A stretch of DNA of 64,000 nt from assembly GCF_964340395.1 (NCBI RefSeq), contig NC_135567.1, positions 6,431,899-6,495,898 of the forward strand, given 5' to 3'. The position numbers and the translations under genes are program-made. The notes beneath the pieces are model-generated. The model was given only the letters and a program-made list of their open reading frames with translations, was not told where the DNA came from and did no database searches. The DNA comes from Glandiceps talaboti (lineage: Eukaryota > Hemichordata > Enteropneusta > Spengelidae). Positions 1-10,742 of the stretch are shown here, piece by piece (positions within the stretch are counted from its first letter, which is position 1; each line of letters opens with the position of its first letter).

Positions 1-82
1 GTTCAAAATGGTCAAATGTGTCAATCACGGTACCATGTTCTGTGTGGTTCTTAACGCATATTGTTACAGTGAACTTGTTCTT
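1..82 (-). CDS. Candidate coding exon, copy A (cut by window edge)
   Basis: This is the copy A counterpart of the candidate exon at 40319-40426. On the minus strand a T-rich tract ending in AG lies just above position 82, followed by an uninterrupted frame to the window edge. The codons match copy B except for one visible replacement near the start, Asn here and Tyr in B. I do not recognise the protein. The splice donor is outside the window. The exon could also be a chance open frame. Confidence 0.3.
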
Positions 83-112
83 CTAAAAAAATAGTTTCTG
101 TCATATACAGGA

Positions 113-113
<1 letters not shown>

Positions 114-161
<48 letters not shown>

Positions 162-162
162 T
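114..162 (+). repeat. (ATT)n microsatellite, copy A
   Basis: A run of ATT triplets. The matching tract in copy B (40461-40538) is longer, and about 200 bp of sequence after it in B is missing from A. Confidence 0.9.
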
Positions 163-177
163 AATTATAATTATTAT

Positions 178-908
178 ATACAATTTAGCAATTCTCTTTC
201 ATTTCCCACCAGTGTTATTTTAGCATTATGTCATTGTTTACCTGTTGCTATGGGCGTGGTCTTGTTGCTAGGCATATCTACATACAATTTAGCAATTTTC
301 TTTCATTTCTCATCACCAGTGTTATTTTAGCATTATGCCATTGTTGACCTGTTGCTATGGGCGTGGTCTTGTTGCTAGGCATATCTACATACAATTTAGC
401 AATTCTCTTTCATTTCCCATCACCAGTGTTATTTTAGCATTATGTCATTGTTTACCTGTTGCTATGGGCGTGGTCTTGTTGCTAGGCATATCTACATACA
501 ATTTAGCAATTTTCTTTCATTTCTCATCACCAGTGTTATTTTAGCATTATGCCATTGTTGACCTGTTGCTATGGGCGTGGTCTTGTTGCTAGGCATATCT
601 ACATACAATTTAGCAATTCTCTTTCATTTCCCATCACCAGTGTTATTTTAGCATTATGTCATTGTTTATCTGTTGCTATGGGCGTGGTCTTGTTGCTAGG
701 CATATCTACATACAATTTAGCAATTCTCTTTCATTTCCCATCACCAGTGTTATTTTAGCATTATGTCATTGTTGACCTGTTGCTATGGGTGTTGTCTTGT
801 TGCTAGGCATATCTACATACAATTTAGCAATTCTCTTTCATTTCCCATCACCAGTGTTATTTTAGCATTATGTCATTGTTTACCTGTTGCTATGGGTGTT
901 GTCTTGTT
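178..908 (+). repeat. 107-bp tandem repeat, about 7 units, copy A
   Basis: Each unit contains TTGCTATGGGCGTGGTCTTG followed by a TTGCTAGG stretch, CATACAATTTAGCAATTCTC and CACCAGTGTTATTTTAGC. The GCTATGGG core recurs at about 246, 354, 461, 569, 675, 783 and 889. The last units carry GGGTGTTG in place of GGGCGTGG. More diverged versions of the same unit form the 5' part of the R1 elements elsewhere in the window, so this array is probably an expanded R1 5' region. Copy B has about four such units. Open frames of about 69 codons here are copies of the repeat, not genes. Confidence 0.9.
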
Positions 909-1115
909 ATTCAATCATTTGACAGGGGCATGGGCATTGTCATGGTTGCTTGGGCCAATTACGCAAGTATGACACACTAACAATTTTCAGACTAACAGTA
1001 ACACTTTCAGAATCATAACCAAATTTCATCCCCTCTAGTTTGAGAGGTAAAGCTCAATATCAAATCACTTGCATCATCTACAAGACAGACAGACAGTCAG
1101 ACAGACTGACAGACT

Positions 1116-1162
<47 letters not shown>

Positions 1163-1300
1163 TGACAGACAGACACAGACAGACACAGACAGACAGACAG
1201 ACACAGACACAGCCAGACAGACAGACAGACAGACAGACAGGCATTTTACCTTGAGCAAACTTGTAGTTCAGTGTTAAAGTTAGGTATACAATGTTTCCAA
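909..1300 (+). repeat. R1-related tail with ACAG microsatellite, copy A
   Basis: Short stretches such as CATAACCAAATTTCATC lead into an (ACAG)n tract at about 1082-1240, followed by GGCATTTTACCTTGAGC and GTAGTTCAGTGTTAAAG. The same tail occurs at 14200-14378 and 41099-41500. Together with the upstream 107-bp units it forms one element of the R1 type. Confidence 0.75.
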
Positions 1301-1575
1301 GCAACCTCAAGGACAGATTAATTAGAAGTTCAAAACTCCCAGCCAATCAATTTGAGTTGACCGATCATATAACCCAATTTGATCACTATAGCTGTGGCTG
1401 TTTGACATACTAGGTTGGGAATACCATCACTAAGTAAAACATAGGAAACCAGAAGTACACACACTTACATGTACTACAATGTAAACATATCACACTAAGA
1501 TGGATTGAGCTACTTAACTGCAAGTAATGCAGTAATCGGGTTACGTGATTGGTTCATTCAAATTGAGTGAAGGGA

Positions 1576-2420
1576 GTTATGGACATCTAACGAGATTTTT
1601 CAATGCAAGATGGTAAGGCTAAGTAATCATCAGAATTGATGCCTTCCCGTTGACTATGATGTCAATTGCACCTGGTAAATATATGAGTTCTAAGCATGAT
1701 TGTTCTACAAAGATGGATTTTTACTGATCAGAAGTCATATTAGCTCCAGTTTCACAACTTGAAAATATACTACTCGCATTTGGTAGGAATCATTGACATA
1801 CCTTGGGGGGGGGGGGGGTATGTACAATTGTGACCATTTTGAATACAGGAAAACGTATAGTATTAGTAATTCTTGTAGTTGATAATGATTTGCAATTGTG
1901 CGCTCTCTTGTTGATGCTTTTCAGAATTTATTTATTTATAGTTTGTTTGTCTTGTTTGTTTGTTTTTGTAAATATAACTAACTAAGCCTGAGTGCCCTGC
2001 GATTGTGGTTACCGGAGGTTCCCTTACAGTGGGTGGGGGCAGGGTCAGGAGATTTTTTGTCAAACCCCCAATTTATTTTAAGTACCCCCCCCCCTTGCCA
2101 TAGCCAAAAATGTTGATTTAGTATACTTCTGTTTCTGTATGAGTGTCTAGTTGAGGTTTTCCATTGTTTTCCAAATGGTCTCTGTGTTGTTTATTTCTTC
2201 ATATCAGATGTACACCTATTACAGATTGGACGAACAGTTTTATTTATTTATTTTTTTAAGTTTATGGCAGTTTCCGAGTTCACTATTTCTCGTGAGACTT
2301 CACAGTTTTTGCAACTTTATTATTTTTTATCGAATACGTAAAAAAAAAGTTTAGATTCTGCAGTGAAAGCTAGGTGGGGGGGGGGGGTAACCGGAACCAA
2401 ACAATTATTGTTATTTGGCC
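1576..2420 (+). repeat. Dispersed repeat R2, copy A, with G/C homopolymers
   Basis: This segment recurs in copy B (41751-42600), in part at 33566-34150, and in reverse orientation at 25965-26262 for its right half, so it is a dispersed family. It contains a 14-G run (1805-1818), a 10-C run (2085-2094) and a 12-G run (2376-2387). The motifs TTACCGGAGGTTCCC and GTAACCGGAACC lie near the internal C run and the last G run. No coding capacity is visible. Confidence 0.75.
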
Positions 2421-3839
2421 TCATCCTCATGTACATCCTGTACTACACAATGCATATATTACAAATCTATCTGTGCGAGACTGAGACAGTGAGAGTGAAA
2501 TGAAACAAAAATTAATATCCAGTAGTAGTAGTAGCAGAATGACATGACATACCACACCTCAAGAAGTGTTTTTTCTAAAGAACTACTGATATATACTCAG
2601 GTATTTTATTGGGGGTTCCAATCAAGATATCATAATTTTACTAGATTAAGGCCCCTGGTTTCCAGCAAAATGAATGTACATGATACTAGTGATATGCAAC
2701 TCTATGAAATTTTACTATATTAAGACCTCAATTACTGGGGTTTCCATCAAAAATAATGTACACAATACTAGTATGCAACGCTATGTAAATTTTATCAGAT
2801 GTCCCCCATCTTGTTTATGCACATTTGCTGCATAGAGATTTGTTATCTTTTCGCTACGTTACTTGACTGTCTGGAAACCATGGTAACAAAAATGGGGAAA
2901 TATCATAAAGCTGACAGAGTTTTCCATATATTTTACCATGGCAATATATTCGTTGGTGAGTGTATGTCAATTACAGCAACCGTATGTCTTATGATGTTTT
3001 CCACCTGACCAACCAACCAACCAACCAACCAACCATTCCTGCCATGTCTCACATCACTCATCTTAATTCATACCCTGCTGTATATAGGTTACATAGGCTG
3101 ACAGACCCCTGCATAGATACTATGATGAATACAGGACAGTGCCAACATGTTCTCCTGAATGGCTAGTAGATGGCTTTACAAACTATAAATACTTGTTTGG
3201 GGGCCAGCGATCAATTTTACAGGTCACCTATACTTTTCATCACTTCCCCAGGGAATAGAAAAAATATTCTGTGTATAATAACTAACAAAAAGCCTGTACG
3301 CATGTCTATTTGACCTTTGACCTAACATCTCATTTGACCTTTGACCTTATCAGCTGTATGTTTAGTACACAGCTTTACATGTTTTGTCTATACATATATA
3401 GTAAACAGCTGACTGTCTAAGTTCACTAAGTGACCGTCCATGTAATTTTAGTTCAAATACAATGTTTTAATATTTCATAGGTATTTGATTAGCCTGTGAT
3501 CAGAAGGGGTTATTAATCTTAACTTGCAGATTGAAAGCTTGATTTGTCATCACAAGGGCTGGACAAGTTTGACAAGAGTACAATTATGGTTCAATCCTTG
3601 CCCACTAATTTTAGTCAAAGAATTGGCAGTGGTGAGGCTCACACCACCAACATACAGAAATCAAAGCTGACCAATTTATCAAAACAATCACTTCATTCCA
3701 ATAAACTATAGTGCTATTAAGTTCACAACAATGTTTACTATAATTATATTGTATAACTTGTAAGTTACCTGAATTATTAATATTTCACATTCCTTGCATT
3801 GTTTTCTCTTTATACACTCTGTTCTACATTCTTAACTAA
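2421..3839. other. No gene seen; duplicated non-coding DNA
   Basis: The stretch is collinear with 42600-44033. It holds an (AACC)n tract at 3008-3035 and the paired hexamer motifs listed separately. Nothing else is recognisable. Confidence 0.6.
3311..3347. promoter_or_regulatory. Two direct TGACCT-T-TGACCT motifs (DR1-like)
   Basis: TGACCTTTGACCT occurs at 3311-3323 and again at 3335-3347. Read on the minus strand each is AGGTCAAAGGTCA, the consensus DR1 site for nuclear receptors such as RXR or HNF4 dimers. Both are kept in copy B. No promoter or gene is seen nearby, so function is only a possibility. Confidence 0.25.
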
Positions 3840-5075
3840 TTTTTCTCTGTTTGTTCTCTATATCTGGGGCAGGGACCAGGACACTAATTTTTCTGTGTTT
3901 GTTCACTGTATCTGGGGCAGGGACCAGGACACTAATTTTTATGTGTTTGTTCACTGTATCTGGGGCAGGGACCAGGACAGTAATTTTTCTGTGTTTGTTC
4001 ACTATATCTGGGGCAGGGACCAGGACACTAATTTTTATGTGTTTGTTCACTGTATCTGGGGCAGGGACCAGGACACTAATTTTTCTAGATGTTTCTTGCA
4101 TTTGGGTAGGGACCAGGACACTAATTTTTCTAGATGTTTCTTGCATTTGGGTAGGGACCAGGACCCTAATTTTTCTCTGTTTGTTCACTGTATCTGGGGC
4201 AGGGACCAGGACACTAATTTTTATGTGTTTGTTCACTGTATCTGGGGCAGGGACCAGAACACTAATTTTTCTGTGTTTGTTCACTGTATCTGGGGCAGGG
4301 ACCAGGACACTAATTTTTATGTGTTTGTTCACTGTATCTGGGGCAGGGACCAGGACACTAATTTTTCTGTGTTTGTTCACTGTATCTGGGGCAGGGACCA
4401 GGACACTAATTTTTCTGTGTTTGTTCACTGTATCTGGGACAGGGACCAGGACACTAATTTTTATGTGTTTGTTCACTGTATCTGGGGTAGGGACCAGGAC
4501 CCTAATTTTTCTCTGTTTGTTCACTGTATCTGGGGCAGGGACCAGGACACTAATTTTTATGTGTTTGTTCACTGTATCTGGGGCAGGGACCAGAACACTA
4601 ATTTTTCTGTGTTTGTTCACTGTATCTGGGGCAGGGACCAGGACACTAATTTTTATGTGTTTGTTCACTGTATCTGGGGCAGGGACCAGGACACTAATTT
4701 TTCTGTGTTTGTTCACTGTATCTGGGGCAGGGACCAGGACACTAATTTTTCTGTGTTTGTTCACTGTATCTGGGACAGGGACCAGGACACTAATTTTTAT
4801 GTGTTTGTTCACTGTATCTGGGGCAGGGACCAGGACACTAATTTTTCTAGATGTTTCTTGCATTTGGGTAGGGACCAGGACCCTAATTTTTCTAGATGTT
4901 CCTTGCATTTGGGTAGGGACCAGGACCCTAATTTTTCTCTGTTTGTTCACTGTATCTGGGGCAGGGACCAGGACACTAATTTTTCTAGATGTTTCTTGTA
5001 TTTGGGTAGGGACCAGGACCCTATAATTTTTCTCTGTTTGTTCACTATATTTGGTGCATGAACCAGGACACCACA
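3840..5075. repeat. 48-bp minisatellite, about 25-26 units, copy A
   Basis: The unit contains GTTTGTTCACTGTATCTGG and then GGCAGGGACCAGGACAC. Most units are 48 bp and a variant class with TAGATGTTTCTTGCATTTGG is 45 bp. Both lengths are multiples of three, which keeps frames open for about 400 codons on both strands. A block of seven monomers (336 bp) is repeated: the CCCTAATTTTTCTCTG variant at about 4164 recurs at about 4500 with the same series of monomer variants after it. Copy B has only about eight units. Confidence 0.95.
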
Positions 5076-5260
5076 CACCTACCAATGACTCAATGATGTT
5101 GAAGTACCTGTTAGTGATCATAAATGACTGGAAAGAATTCAACCTATTTTACAAAAGTTCAATGATACTGTACCGTACACTGACAATACAATGTATGTCA
5201 ATAATAAATAAAACAAGTCATTGATGAGAATGACATATCCCCGCTATGATTGGGTTTTAA

Positions 5261-6024
5261 GGAATTATCACTGCCAGGCGGCCATATTGGATCATATCAC
5301 AACAACAATGAATATGCACATGTATGTCATAGATCACTGTCCTAATACCAACTTTGAATGAGATCTGTTCAAGCATGTCTGAGTTATGGCTTTGGACATG
5401 GAAAATTCACAAACAAAATGGCTGCCAGGCAGCCATATTGGATCGTATCACGACGATAATGGATATGCACATGTATGTCATAGAACATTGTCCTAATACC
5501 AACTTTGAATGAGATCTTTTCAAGCATGTCTGAGTTATGGCTTTGGACATGGAAAATTCACAAACAAAATGGCTGCCAGGCAGCCATATTGGATCGTATC
5601 ACGACGATAATGGATATGCACATGTATGTCATAGAACACTGTCCTAATACCAACTTTGAATGAGATCTTTTCAAGCATGTCCAAGTTATGGCTTTGGACA
5701 TGGAAAATTCACAAACAAAATGGCTGCCAGGCAGCCATATTGGATCGTATCACAATAACAATGAATATGCACATGTATGTCATAGAACACTGTCCTAATA
5801 CCAACTTTGAATGAGATCTGTCAAGCATGTCTGAGTTATGGCTTTGGACATGGAAAATTCACAAACAAAATGGCTGCCAGGCAGCCATATTGGATCGTAT
5901 CACGACGATAATGGATATGCACATGTATGTCATAGAACACTGTCCTAATACCAACTTTGAATGAGATCTGTCAAGCATGTCTGAGTTATGGTTTTGGACA
6001 TATAAAAATCAAAAACAAAATGGC
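5261..6024. repeat. ~150-bp tandem repeat, 5 units, copy A
   Basis: Units start near 5269, 5421, 5572, 5721 and 5871. Each includes GCCATATTGGATC, CCTAATACCAACTTTGAATG and CATGTCTGAGTTATGGC. Unit junctions carry ATGGCTGCCAGGCAGCCAT, a near-perfect palindrome with 9-bp arms around one base. Copy B has three units. Confidence 0.9.
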
Positions 6025-6337
6025 TCTTCTGGGATTCCATATCGAGCAAAGGGCTGTTTTGTTTTCCTTATAACTGTTGAGGATTTGGTGTCTGGAAGTT
6101 TATCCAGTTCATAAAATTCGCAATAGTAATCAACAGTTACCAAGTAGTCTCAATTATCATAGGTAAACAAATCGGATGCTACCTTTTGCCATGGTCTGTG
6201 TGGAACAAAACAAAATGAATATTAACGATATAATATAATAATATATAACTTTAAATTATTGCTATTTGCATAAAATGCATTGGAAATTGTGCTACTAAAT
6301 GCCCAGCCCACTGCACTCATCTCAAACCGGAGTCATA

Positions 6338-6941
6338 CCACAGGGAGCCCAGGAATGGTGTTATAAACAAACAAACAAACAAACAAACAAACAAACAAAT
6401 AAATAAATAAATAAATAAATAAATAAACAGATAAATAAATAAATAATAAATAAATAAACAGATAAATAAATAAATAATAAATAAATAACTAAATAAATAA
6501 ATAAATAAATAAATAAATATATAAATAAATAAATAAATAAATAAATAAAAATAAACAGAAAAACCTAAATAAATATACATGGGATTCTAAATGCCAATTG
6601 TCTTCAATTCACCAACATTCTGAGCCATGTAGCTATTATGGATAACTATCAATAAACATATGTATGTATATACCAGTCTCTGAATGAGAGAATATAGGAT
6701 ATGTTTCTATATATACCATATATATGTTGTTAGTATAAATAGGATATATAGAAACAAATAGTCTATTATTTCAATAGTATACAGACATGTATATACATAT
6801 AGACATGTTTATAGACAGTTATCCATGAGTTTAAAATGATCTTTCATTTAACCATGCATATTTATTTATTCTTTATTTATTTATTTACTTGTTTGTTTGT
6901 TTGTTCGTTTGATTGCAACACGGTTTCTGTGCTCCCTGTGC
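6338..6941. repeat. Inverted repeat with AAAC/AAAT and TTTA/TTTG arms, copy A
   Basis: The left end (CACAGGGAGCCCAGGAATGG, then AAAC and AAAT tracts) is mirrored at the right end (TTTA and TTTG tracts, then CAACACGGTTTCTGTGCTCC). The pairing is clearest in the third copy at 12105-12580. Between the arms is AT-rich sequence with a smaller inverted pair, GTTTCTATAT and ATATAGAAAC. This looks like a foldback-type element whose arms contain microsatellites. Confidence 0.6.
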
Positions 6942-7254
6942 ACAAACATGAAGTAGTGGGTTCTTGCTTGTGTCATTAATAATTTCAGTACTAAACTGAT
7001 AATTTACTAAAACCCCAATTTGTTCTTGTTTTATAACATACATATATTTTTAATTTTGTTCTTCACATTTTTGCTCTGTCATTTTTTTAATAAAACTGTT
7101 GATATTACATTGCACCAGGCCTATATATCATTGAGTTGAGCCCAAAATGTTGACCAATGCTTGAATTTCATGGTAATTTACTAGCCTATACTTTAGTTTA
7201 CTATTAAGTTAAATGGAAATACTCAACTGACAATTTCCTATGCCACTGGAACAG

Positions 7255-7971
7255 ATTCACATTTGTTGAGCAGATTGGGTTGAAATTTAATGGGAACATT
7301 CATTGTACATGATTATCCCATCAGTGATATGCAAATTACAGGTTGTTGCTAAGGGTGTGGTCATGGTTGCCAGGGCCAATTTTGTCAAATTGTTTTGAAG
7401 AAAATCTGCAGAATAACACTTCAGAGACATCGCACCAAGTTTCAGACTCATTGGGCAAGTACTTTTTGAGATATAAGTTTTTGACCAAAAATGAACATTT
7501 TTACACCTAATTTGCATATCACTCATGGAATCATTGCATGCTTGATATTTCTTCGTCCATACATCCCTAGATGCATTCCAGTTAAATTTCAGCCCAATCT
7601 GCTCAGTGGTTTTGGAATTATAGAATTTTGACCAAAAAGACACATTTCAGCCCTAATTTGCATATCACTGATGGGACCAGCATATCATGAACAATTGTTA
7701 GTAAAAACACCCTGAAGAATGTTTCAACTAAATTTCAGCCCAATCTGCCCTGTAGTTTTTGAGTTTAAGTTTTTTGACCAAAAACCACATTTTATTACTT
7801 ACAAACTGGTGGTAAGATCGTTTTAATTTGATCAATTTCCCAACTAGACACCCAAGGTAATGAACCCACCTAATATCATGGCAATCGGTTCAGCGGTTTT
7901 TGACTTTAAGTCGTTTACACACACACACACACACACATACACACACAGACAGACAGACAGACAGACAGGCG

Positions 7972-8026
<55 letters not shown>

Positions 8027-8058
8027 GCCAGATGAACCTCAGTTCAGATGTGCTAATA
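7255..8058 (+). mobile_element. R1 element, partial, copy A
   Basis: A short inverted R1 piece (7255-7333) is followed by a direct R1 body beginning TTGCTAAGGGTGTGGTCATG. The body has the family's TAATTTGCATATCACT blocks, CCCAACTAGACACCCAAGG, a CA tract, an ACAG tract (about 7937-8026) and the end GTTCAGATGTGCTAA. It lacks the usual left end TAGCACAACTG. The ACAG tract is longer than in copy B. No protein is encoded. Confidence 0.7.
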
Positions 8059-8977
8059 AAATCATATGCAGGTCTCTCATGTTTATTTCTCATCGGACCC
8101 AAAGGCCAAAATGCACAGAGAGATTTTCTCACTAAGTGCCACATGGGAAAAGTCAGGCTAAAAAATTCATACAGTTTGATTCAAGTGTCTGTAGGCTAAA
8201 CAATTAAGAAATATTATTCAGTCAGTGTGCTATGACCAAAATATGTCCCTACACATCTCAGACATAATTTAATTATACATACTTATGAAGTCATGTGTGA
8301 ATCTGAAATTTGACACACAAAAAAGAGTAAACAGAAATACCACTGAGTATGACTGTGTACCATGTTATATGTACATGTACATGTCAAATACACATCTGTA
8401 TGGACAACACCATAAGTTGGTAAATTATGATTGGATGGCATGGCTCACACATACTTTGGCTACCATGGTTACAAGATTAGACAGTAATTAGAGGCAATTT
8501 TAGACTTAATAACTGTTTATATACATATACTAAAACCTGGGCTGAGCTATAGGGCTGTACAGAGCAATGAGCCAGGCTCTGTGGTTGGATTCATGGGCTG
8601 GGCTGCTGGGATGGGCACCTGGACTCTTGAAAAATGAAACTGAAATACTGTCAATAAAATGGACCTTAGACTACTATAAAAGTCATTTTCTTTTTGTCTG
8701 CTATTCCTTGAAGCACTGATACAAATATTGAAGTCAAATTAGGGAATACTTACTATTTATTAGGGGGCATTTCTCATAACACTTTTTGTTTCCTATATAA
8801 GGGAATGACCATATTGATGGAGAGGATACAATAATCAGGGCTGAAATTTGGAAAAAAAATTACCCAGCTTGAAGTACAAATTTTGGCAGTATATTTGGAT
8901 AGTGTAACATCTACAGATAGGCCTTCAGAAAACTGATGTTGCCCCTCTGGATTCTCTTGTGCAAACTCACTATACTT
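8059..8977. other. No gene seen
   Basis: AT-rich non-coding DNA collinear with 49533-50460. I see no splice-flanked frame or RNA gene. Confidence 0.5.
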
Positions 8978-9143
8978 CAGTGTTTTATTTAAGGGCGGTA
9001 AGTAGGTAAAATCTACCGGGGTTCCATATCATTTTACCGGGGTTCCCCACCAAAATTATGATACATTGCATGGGAAGCACTACCAGTTTTACCTCTTTCC
9101 CCCTTTCTGTTACCGGGGTTCCCAAACCTTAGCAAAAACACTG
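8978..9143. mobile_element. 166-bp MITE present only in copy A
   Basis: The ends are inverted: CAGTGTTTT on the left and AAAACACTG on the right. It is flanked by TACTT on both sides (8973-8977 and 9144-9148). Copy B has the empty site with a single TACTT at 50455-50459, so the exact ends and the 5-bp target duplication can be read directly. TACCGGGGTTCC-type motifs occur inside. CAGTG-type ends resemble hAT elements, but a 5-bp duplication is shorter than the usual 8 bp. There is no coding capacity. Confidence 0.85.
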
Positions 9144-9149
9144 TACTTC

Positions 9150-10150
9150 TATCAGATATGACTGGTAAAGCTGTAAGTCAGTCCACATATAGCCAAACAT
9201 ACAATCTCTCAAAAAAACATGAAAAAGTATATATGAAGTTGCTTTATACCCTAGCAACAAAACTGTTACCAAGACAACTGCTGTCAATATCCCCAACTAC
9301 ACCAAAAGTGTTAATATACTAATGTATATAATGTTTTGGGGACAACCAATTCACTGATTACATGATTATTTCGATCCAAGGTCAAGGTCATTGTCAAAAA
9401 AAATCAAGGTCATCTTAATTTTTTGCAATTATTAAAACACTGTCGGAATCTTTTCTATTGCTAACATCAGACATGAACTTTACAGATGAAAATCGCTCAG
9501 AAAATAGCGAATTATATAGTTTTTTTTAGAAAAATAAAGCAAAGGCATATGCGGAGTTGTTTTTATTATAAACTTCTGTTACCAAGACAACTGGTATCGG
9601 GATCACCAAAATGTAAAAATACTGAATATCACAGGGTCACGAAGTGCCACAGATATGATGCAAGTGTCTATATATTAGTTTTAGAGGACGGGCAACTCAC
9701 TTATCACCTGATCTTTTCGATCCAAGGTCAAGGTCATAGTCTAATTACAAGGTCACCTCAATTTTCCACTTTTATCGAAACACCCACATTAGTTTTTTGC
9801 TATAAACTACTGCAGACTTGACCTGTAAGGCCGCAAATCAGATTGCAAATTATATAGTCTGTCATAAATATTGTAGCAAAGGTATATTTAGGGTTAACTT
9901 ACTATGGGATAAGGGAACTGGCACGTTACAACCAAGTACTAAACTAAGACAGCTACTCATACTTTATTGACATCTAACACAGAAAAACGTTCAACATTCC
10001 ATACATATTGCCTCGAATTTGATATTGACCTTCATTTGATTGGTAAATTAGGATGATATAGGATTGGTTAGCAAACTAGTAAACATTTTTTTTAACTTGA
10101 GATTAACTAATTTGACTTAACTTTATTGTTTATGAAGATTACAGTCAAGA
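9150..10150. repeat. Degenerate ~360-bp tandem repeats, copy A
   Basis: Three diverged units share GTTACCAAGACAACTG, GATATGATGCAAGTGTCT, an AACTCACT block and TCGATCCAAGGTCAAGGTCA. They begin near 9155, 9480 and 9815. A related fragment resumes after the minisatellite at 10745-10960, so the 17-bp array lies inside this repeat. The 111-codon open frame at 9486-9821 is part of a repeat unit and has no recognisable domain. Confidence 0.65.
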
Positions 10151-10163
10151 TCCCAAATTGGAC

Positions 10164-10742
10164 TCAAGCTCAGTGTATATTCAAGCTCAGTGTATATTCA
10201 AGCTCAGTGTATATTTAAGCTCAGTGTATATTCAAGCTCAGAGTATATTCAAGCTCAGTGTATATTCAAGCTCAGTGTATATTCAAGCTCAGTGTATATT
10301 CAAGCTCAGTGTATATTCAAGCTCAGTGTATATTCAAGCTCAGAGTATATTCAAGCTCAGAGTATATTCAAGCTCAGTGTATATTCAAGCTCAGAGTATA
10401 TTCAAGCTCAGAGTATATTCAAGCTCAGTGTATATTCAAGCTCAGTGTATATTCAAGCTCAGTGTATATTTAAGCTCAGTGTATATTCAAGCTCAGAGTA
10501 TATTCAAGCTCAGTGTATATTCAAGCTCAGTGTATATTCAAGCTCAGTGTATATTCAAGCTCAGTGTATATTCAAGCTCAGTGTATATTCAAGCTCAGAG
10601 TATATTCAAGCTCAGTGTATATTCAAGCTCAGTGTATATTCAAGCTCAGAGTATATTCAAGCTCAGTGTATATTCAAGCTCAGAGTATATTCAAGCTCAG
10701 TGTATATTCAAGCTCAGTGTATATTCAAGCTCAATGTATATT
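10164..10742 (+). repeat. 17-bp minisatellite, about 34 units, copy A
   Basis: The unit is TTCAAGCTCAGTGTATA, with a common variant CAGAG in place of CAGTG. Rare units have TTTAAGC. The array is about 579 bp. It is the small counterpart of the 10.9-kb array at 51506-62402. The sequence after it (TTCATTCCCGATACTTACC) is not found after the copy B array. Confidence 0.97.

Larger units (their letters stand above)
1..10163. repeat. Segmental duplication, copy A
   Basis: Position 1 aligns with 40345, and the two stretches then run collinear in the same orientation through every module up to the 17-bp minisatellite. By eye the copies differ by a few mismatches per hundred bases, by repeat copy number and by discrete insertions. 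The left end of the duplication lies outside the window, because the match already starts at base 1. The right end falls inside the minisatellite, since the sequences following the two arrays do not match. Confidence 0.93.

Noticed and set aside
335-972. Three consecutive similar 69-codon frames suggesting a small gene family
   Set aside because: They are the 107-bp tandem repeat read in successive frames, and the unit also occurs diverged inside R1 elements.
1069-1346. Cys/Leu/Ser/Val-rich and Asp/Arg/Gln/Thr-rich frames in ACAG tracts, here and at 7.9, 29.1, 41.3 and 49.4 kb
   Set aside because: These are translations of a tetranucleotide microsatellite, not membrane or secreted proteins.
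3799-5142. Open frames of about 400 codons on both strands through the 48-bp array
   Set aside because: They follow from unit lengths divisible by three. Two + frames and one - frame are open over the same bases, and copy B has only a third of the units.
8536-8630. Possible tRNA-derived SINE head (GGTTGGATTCA resembling a B box)
   Set aside because: No A box at the right distance and no cloverleaf could be drawn.
10164-10742. CRISPR-like array of short repeats
   Set aside because: The 17-bp units are directly adjacent without spacers, and the DNA is from an animal.
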